Assembly: GCF_000308595.1 (NCBI RefSeq)
Contig: NZ_BAGA01000090.1
Coordinates: forward strand, 1-33,691
From: Nocardia higoensis NBRC 100133
Lineage (GTDB): Bacteria; Actinomycetota; Actinomycetes; Mycobacteriales; Mycobacteriaceae
DNA length: 33,691 nt
Direction of reading: 5' to 3'
The position numbers were made by a program, and so were the translations under genes. The first letter of the stretch is position 1. Every line of letters begins with the position of its first letter. Below the pieces are notes generated by a model. It saw only the letters and a list, made by a program, of their open reading frames with translations, was not told the DNA's origin and did no database searches. Shown here piece after piece: positions 30,096 through 33,691 of this stretch.

Positions 30096-30335
30096 CTACT
30101 TGTCGGCGCTCTTACGCCGGTTCGCACCGCCTCGGCTGCGCAACTGCACGTGCGATTCCACCAGTACATTGTGGATGAACCCGTAGGAACGGCCGGTGGA
30201 CCGAGCCAGGGAACGAATGCTCGCCCCCGCTTCGTATTGCTTCTTCAACTGGTTCTGCAGACGGTCACGGGATTTCCCCGTGACGCGGGTGCCCTTGCTC
30301 AAAGTGGCTTTGTTCTGTGTGGGCCTGTCGCTCAT
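30096..30335 (-). CDS. Small helix-turn-helix protein, Rv1473A-like
   Basis: 79 aa and strongly basic. The core is KKQYEAGASIRSLARSTGRSYGFIHNVL, read here in two pieces: a recognition helix pair of the kind found in a widespread group of small actinobacterial HTH proteins with ASIR-LA--TGRSYGF. The tail LRSRGGANRRKSADK is typical. The ATG at 30335 has GGAGGA six bases upstream, and a well-formed promoter lies at 30371-30399. It follows the ABC-F gene by 83 bp on the same strand, as Rv1473A follows Rv1473. Targets are unknown. It ends 32 bp from the convergent ATP-grasp gene. Confidence 0.87.
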   Translation of the reverse strand: MSDRPTQNKATLSKGTRVTGKSRDRLQNQLKKQYEAGASIRSLARSTGRSYGFIHNVLVESHVQLRSRGGANRRKSADK

Positions 30336-30370
30336 GGCTTCCTCCGAGTCGCCGAGCAGCGCGTCTTTCC

Positions 30371-30399
30371 AGGCTAAGCACTCCGCAGGAAACGATCAA
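30371..30399 (-). promoter_or_regulatory. Promoter of the small HTH gene
   Basis: On the minus strand, TTGATC (30394-30399) and TAGCCT (30371-30376) are 17 bp apart, giving a leader of about 30 bases. The HTH gene can therefore be made apart from the ABC-F gene just upstream. Confidence 0.55.
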
Positions 30400-30418
30400 C
30401 GAAATGTTGTGACTCAGC

Positions 30419-32050
30419 TCACGCCAGCTGGATCAGTTCGAGGTATTCGGCCGACCAGTGATCCTCGGTGCCGTCGGGCAGCAGGATGACCCGCTCCGGC
30501 GAGAGCGCCTCGGCCGCGCCCGGATCGTGGGTGACCAGAACGACCGCGCCGGCGTAGGTGCGCAGCGCGTCGAGCACCTGCTCACGCGAGACCGGATCCA
30601 GGTTGTTGGTCGGCTCGTCGAGCAACAGCACATTGGCCGCCGAGGAGACCAGCCCCGCCAGCGCCAGCCGGGTCTTCTCACCGCCGGACAGCGTGCCCGC
30701 CGGCTGATCCAGCTGCGGACCGGTGAACATGAAGGCGCCCAGCAGGCCGCGAAGTTCCTGCTCACCGGCGTCGGGAGCGGCGTGGCGGATGTTCTCCCAC
30801 ACCGTCGCGTTGTCGTCGAGGGTGTCGTGCTCCTGGGCGAAATAGCCGATCTTGAGGCCGTGCCCCGGGACGAGTCCACCCGCACTCGGCTGCTCCACAC
30901 CGGCCAGCAGCCGCAGCAGCGTGGTCTTGCCCGCGCCGTTGAGGCCGAGCACCACGACGCGGCTGCCGCGGTCGATGGCCAGATCCACGCCGGTGAAGAT
31001 TTCCAGCGAGCCGTACATCTTGGTGAGATTCTCGGCCATCAGCGGCGTCTTGCCACAGGTGGCGGGTTCGGGGAACTTGATCCGCGCCACCTTGTCGGCC
31101 ACGCGCACCTCGTCGAGTTCGCCGAGAAGTCGTTCAGCCCGCTTGACCATGTTCTGTGCCGCAACGGCTTTCGTGGCCTTCGCGCCGAGTTTCGCGGCCT
31201 GGGCCTTCAACGCCGAAGCCTTCTTCTCGGCGTTCGCGCGTTCCCGGCGGCGGCGCTGCTCGTCGGTGGCGCGCGCGTCGAGGTACTTCTTCCAGCCCAT
31301 GTTGTAGACATCGGCCTCGCCGCGCACCGCGTCGAGGAACCACACCTTGTTCACCACGGCCTCGAGCAGTTCGACATCGTGGCTGATGACGATCAGGCCG
31401 CCGTCGTGGTTCTGCAGGAAGCCACGCAGCCAGGTGATCGAATCGGCGTCGAGGTGGTTGGTCGGCTCGTCGAGCAACAGGATGCGATCCGAGCGGCCGC
31501 CGCTGCCGTCGGAGGCGGAGAACAGGATGCGGGCGAGCTCGATGCGGCGGCGCTGGCCGCCGGAGAGGGTGCGCAGTGGCTGGCCGAGCACCCGGTCGGG
31601 CAGACCGAGGCTGTGGCAGATGCGCGCGGCTTCGCTCTCGGCGACGTAGCCGCCCAGCGCCGAGAACCGATCCTCGAGGCGGCCGTACTTGCGGACCGCC
31701 TTCTCGCGCTCGTTCTCGTCGGCGACCTCGGCCATCAGGGCCTGCTGCTTCTCCATGTCGCGGATCAGCGTGTCGAGGCCGCGCGCGGACAGCACGCGAT
31801 CACGAGCCAGCACGTCGAGATTTCCCTCCCTCGGGTCCTGCGGGAGGTAGCCGATCTCGGTGGAGCGCACGATCTTTCCGGCGTACGGCTCGCCCTCGCC
31901 CGCGAGGATGCGCAGCGTGGTGGTCTTGCCCGCGCCGTTGCGCCCGACCAGGCCGATCCGGTCGCCCGCCTGCACGCGCAGCGCCGGACCCGGCGCCGAG
32001 AGCAGGGTACGGACGCCGGCCCGGACCTCGAGATCGGTCGCGGTGATCAC
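30419..32050 (-). CDS. ABC-F family ATPase, Rv1473-like
   Basis: 543 aa with two ABC domains and no membrane part. Domain 1 has Walker A GRNGAGKTT (near 36-44), signature LSGGQRRRIELA and Walker B ILLLDEPTNHLD. A long charged linker follows (RRRRERANAEKKASALKAQ region, about 260-310). Domain 2 has GLNGAGKTTLLR, LSGGEKTRLALA and VLLLDEPTNNLD. ABC-F proteins act on the ribosome, as translation factors or in resistance to macrolides and related drugs. In M. tuberculosis Rv1473 is nearly the same length and belongs to the WhiB7 regulon. GTG 32050 (MITATDLEVRAG) has AGGAG eight bases upstream. The open frame to 33433 runs antisense to two other genes and is not used. Confidence 0.93.
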   Translation of the reverse strand: MITATDLEVRAGVRTLLSAPGPALRVQAGDRIGLVGRNGAGKTTTLRILAGEGEPYAGKIVRSTEIGYLPQDPREGNLDVLARDRVLSARGLDTLIRDMEKQQALMAEVADENEREKAVRKYGRLEDRFSALGGYVAESEAARICHSLGLPDRVLGQPLRTLSGGQRRRIELARILFSASDGSGGRSDRILLLDEPTNHLDADSITWLRGFLQNHDGGLIVISHDVELLEAVVNKVWFLDAVRGEADVYNMGWKKYLDARATDEQRRRRERANAEKKASALKAQAAKLGAKATKAVAAQNMVKRAERLLGELDEVRVADKVARIKFPEPATCGKTPLMAENLTKMYGSLEIFTGVDLAIDRGSRVVVLGLNGAGKTTLLRLLAGVEQPSAGGLVPGHGLKIGYFAQEHDTLDDNATVWENIRHAAPDAGEQELRGLLGAFMFTGPQLDQPAGTLSGGEKTRLALAGLVSSAANVLLLDEPTNNLDPVSREQVLDALRTYAGAVVLVTHDPGAAEALSPERVILLPDGTEDHWSAEYLELIQLA

Positions 32051-32109
32051 AGATGTGCTCCTCTGGGAAGTACGGGTGTTGGCGTCGGTGAAGGTGTTCT
32101 GCAGGCCGC

Positions 32110-32148
32110 AGTGTAGGTACTCGGCCGACACGCCAACCACTGATTTTA
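32110..32148 (-). promoter_or_regulatory. WhiB7-type promoter of the ABC-F gene
   Basis: On the minus strand TAAAATCA (32141-32148) lies just before GTGGTTGGCG. The -35 is GGTTGG or TTGGCG (32131-32138), and -10 TACACT (32110-32115) is 17 or 15 bp away. An A/T-rich block directly upstream of the -35 is how WhiB7-dependent promoters are recognised. The leader is about 50 bases. The 9-base direct repeat GGCCTGCAG on the minus strand (plus 32099-32107 and 32150-32158) brackets the promoter. Confidence 0.55.
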
Positions 32149-32236
32149 CCTGCAGGCCGACGCCACGCCGCCGCCGAGAGGCTCGGTGTGACCGTGATAA
32201 CCGGCGGCCGGTCGCGCTTCGGTAGCGTGCGGAGTC

Positions 32237-33001
32237 ATGAGTACCGATCTGTTGGGCAAGAGCGCGCTGGTCAGCGGCGCGAGCCGGGGCATCGGCAAGG
32301 CGGTTGCCGCCGAGCTGCTGCGACGCGGCGCGAACGTGCTGATCACGGCCCGCAAACCCGAACCTCTCGAACAGGCCGCCGAGGAGTTGCGTGCCCTCGG
32401 ACATCAGGGCGAGGTGGCTGTCATCGCGGGCAATTCCGGTGACGCTCAGGCGCGTGCGGAGGCGGTCGCCCGCGCGGTGACCGAGTTCGGTTCGCTGGAC
32501 ATCCTGATCAACAACACCGGCATCAACCCCGTCTTCGGCCCGCTGATGGAGGCCGATCTCGACGCCGTGCGCAAGATCTTCGATGTCAATGTGGTCGCCG
32601 CGCTCGGGTACGCGCAGGAGGCCTACAAGGCCTGGATGGGCGAGCACGGCGGGGCGATCGTCAATGTCGCCAGCGTGGCGGGTCTGCGTTCGACCGGCGT
32701 CATCGCCGCCTACGGCGCGTCCAAGGCGGCGCTGATCCGACTGACCGAGGAACTCGCCTGGCAGCTGGGCCCGAAGATCCGGGTCAACGCGGTCGCGCCG
32801 GGCGTGGTCAAGACCAAGTTCGCCGACGCGCTGTACTCCGCCGACGAGGAGCGCGCCGCGAGTGCCTATCCGATGAAGCGGCTGGGCAGCCCCGAGGACG
32901 TCGCCCGCCTCATCGGTTTCCTGGCCTCCGACGAGGCCGCCTGGATCACCGGTGAGACCGTGCGCGTCGACGGCGGCCTGCTGGCGACCGGCGGGCTCTG
33001 A
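32237..33001 (+). CDS. SDR family oxidoreductase
   Basis: 254 aa classical short-chain dehydrogenase. SGASRGIG (13-20) is the cofactor loop, and ITARKPE after the second strand suggests NADPH preference. NNTG replaces NNAG near 92. The catalytic residues are Ser in VNVASVAG, then Tyr and Lys in AAYGASKAALIRL (about 158-162). The C-terminal RVDGGLLATGGL is complete. It is FabG-like but not the FAS-II FabG1, which is present elsewhere in the window. The ATG at 32237 has GGAG close upstream. It is divergent from the ABC-F gene and followed after 38 bp by the lycopene cyclase gene, with which it may be co-transcribed. Substrate is unknown. Confidence 0.9.
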   Translation: MSTDLLGKSALVSGASRGIGKAVAAELLRRGANVLITARKPEPLEQAAEELRALGHQGEVAVIAGNSGDAQARAEAVARAVTEFGSLDILINNTGINPVFGPLMEADLDAVRKIFDVNVVAALGYAQEAYKAWMGEHGGAIVNVASVAGLRSTGVIAAYGASKAALIRLTEELAWQLGPKIRVNAVAPGVVKTKFADALYSADEERAASAYPMKRLGSPEDVARLIGFLASDEAAWITGETVRVDGGLLATGGL

Positions 33002-33012
33002 GAGATGTCCGA

Positions 33013-33073
33013 CCCCGCGCCGACGAGCCCGGCGAACCTGTGACTCCCCGCGCCGACGAGCCCGGCGAACCTG
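33013..33073 (+). repeat. 33-bp tandem duplication at the lycopene cyclase start
   Basis: An identical 28-bp segment occurs at 33013-33040 and 33046-33073 (period 33 bp, eleven codons). It begins CCCCGCGCCGACGAGCCC and ends GGCGAACCTG. The GTG start at 33040 sits at the junction. ATG 33005 opens a 12-codon frame (MSDPAPTSPANL) whose TGA overlaps that GTG by four bases. Confidence 0.9.
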
Positions 33074-33691
33074 CGGCCGCGCGCGCCGCGGCGCCGGCCA
33101 CCGGAGCCGACGTCGTCGTCTGCGGGCTCGGCCCGGCAGGCCGCGCGCTGGCGCATCGTTGCCTGGCGCGCGGTCTCCGGGTGAGCGTCGTCGATTCCGC
33201 CCCACACCGGCGCTGGACGGCGACCTACGCGGTGTGGACCGACGAGCTGCCCGACTGGCTCGACCGTCGCGTGATCGCGGCGCGGATCGAGCGGCCGGTG
33301 GCGTGGGGGCACCAACGGCATGTGCTCGACCGCGAGTACAGCGTGCTCGACACCGCGCGGTTACAGGACGCCCTGACCATCGACGGCGCCGAGATCGTCG
33401 CCGAGCGCGCGGTCCGGCTGACCGCGCGCACACTGACCACGGCGAGCGGGCGGGTATTGCGCGCCCGCCGGGTGATCGATGCCCGCGGACTCGCGCGTTC
33501 GCCGCGCCGGGCGGAGCAGACCGCGTACGGCATCATCGTGACCGACACGGGCGGCCCCCAGGCCCGGGGCGGGGACGAGGCGCTGTTCATGGACTGGCGT
33601 GACGACAACGGATCCGCGCCGGGCGAGCCGCGCTCCTTCCTCTATGTCATCCCCTTGGGCGGCGGCGCGAGGTTGTACGAGGAGACCTGCC
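33040..33691 (+). CDS. Lycopene cyclase (CrtL/CrtY type), 3' end beyond the window
   Basis: 217 codons are visible and the frame is open at the edge. After a Pro/Ala/Glu-rich N-terminus, DVVVCGLGPAGRALA (about 24-38) is the dinucleotide-binding motif. TYAVWTDELPDWL corresponds to the T-x-x-V-W-x-D-E-L block of lycopene cyclases, RVIDARG is the second FAD motif, and AYGIIV, LFMDWRDD and SFLYVIPLGGG...YEETC are family signatures, including the Phe-Leu-Tyr and Glu-Glu of the active site. It would cyclise the ends of lycopene to beta-carotene-type rings, at the membrane, with FAD. The start GTG 33040 is not certain because of the 33-bp duplication there. It lies 38 bp after the SDR gene. Confidence 0.85.
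   Translation, partial: MTPRADEPGEPAAARAAAPATGADVVVCGLGPAGRALAHRCLARGLRVSVVDSAPHRRWTATYAVWTDELPDWLDRRVIAARIERPVAWGHQRHVLDREYSVLDTARLQDALTIDGAEIVAERAVRLTARTLTTASGRVLRARRVIDARGLARSPRRAEQTAYGIIVTDTGGPQARGGDEALFMDWRDDNGSAPGEPRSFLYVIPLGGGARLYEETC

Noticed and set aside
32051..33433. Upstream extension of the ABC-F frame to 1004 aa
   Set aside because: The added part runs antisense to the SDR and lycopene cyclase genes and lacks any domain; GTG 32050 has a good ribosome site.

Overview
The window is high-GC DNA from an actinobacterium of the Mycobacteriales, most likely Nocardia or a close relative. The gene order, read right to left, follows from memory the Mycobacterium tuberculosis block Rv1473 to Rv1496: an ABC-F ATPase, a small HTH protein, an acnR-type regulator, acn, an Rv1476-type membrane protein, ripA, moxR1, a DUF58 protein, a VWA protein, fabG1 (mabA), inhA, hemH, a DUF3097 protein, nfeD, an SPFH protein, a TVP38-family protein, mutA, mutB and meaB. 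GTG starts, G/C-ending codons and the mycolate-type fabG1-inhA pair fit this assignment. It rests on recall and reading, not on a database search.

Left edge (1-1300): a type I-E CRISPR array of 18 visible 29-bp repeats with an exact 61-bp period. It is transcribed leftward, with its leader on the right, and probably runs off the left edge. No cas gene lies in the window. Next (1301-6494) is a tightly overlapping leftward operon mutA-mutB-meaB, for methylmalonyl-CoA mutase and its GTPase chaperone. A TVP38-family membrane protein (6649) follows, then an accessory stretch (7400-12336): a bicupin oxalate decarboxylase with complete catalytic motifs, two unrecognised proteins, a CorA-type protein without the GMN motif, and a small unrecognised protein.

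Centre (12470-24806): a leftward SPFH/NfeD membrane pair; two rightward genes (DUF3097 and unknown); then a long leftward series with ripA (peptidoglycan hydrolase), moxR, DUF58 and VWA (a MoxR-type chaperone module), fabG1 and inhA (FAS-II, mycolic acid precursor elongation) and hemH (last iron step of haem synthesis). The Rv1476-type membrane protein is also leftward and divergent from acn.

Right (25074-33691): aconitase, whose promoter contains an exact match to the AcnR operator consensus, followed by acnR itself. Between them lie a strong hairpin and a run of degenerate 14-bp repeats. Next comes an ATP-grasp enzyme of the MvdD/TgmB type whose GTG start overlaps the stop of a 19-codon reading frame. 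A small HTH protein with its own promoter and an ABC-F ATPase with a WhiB7-like promoter follow on the minus strand. Last are an SDR oxidoreductase and the 5' part of a lycopene cyclase cut by the window edge.

Most of the window is conserved core metabolism and cell-envelope biology. The least explained parts are the CRISPR array with a switched repeat variant, the ATP-grasp gene with its coupled mini-ORF, the acn-acnR intergenic repeats and the orphan hypothetical genes. I did not find a clear multi-gene system that I would call new.
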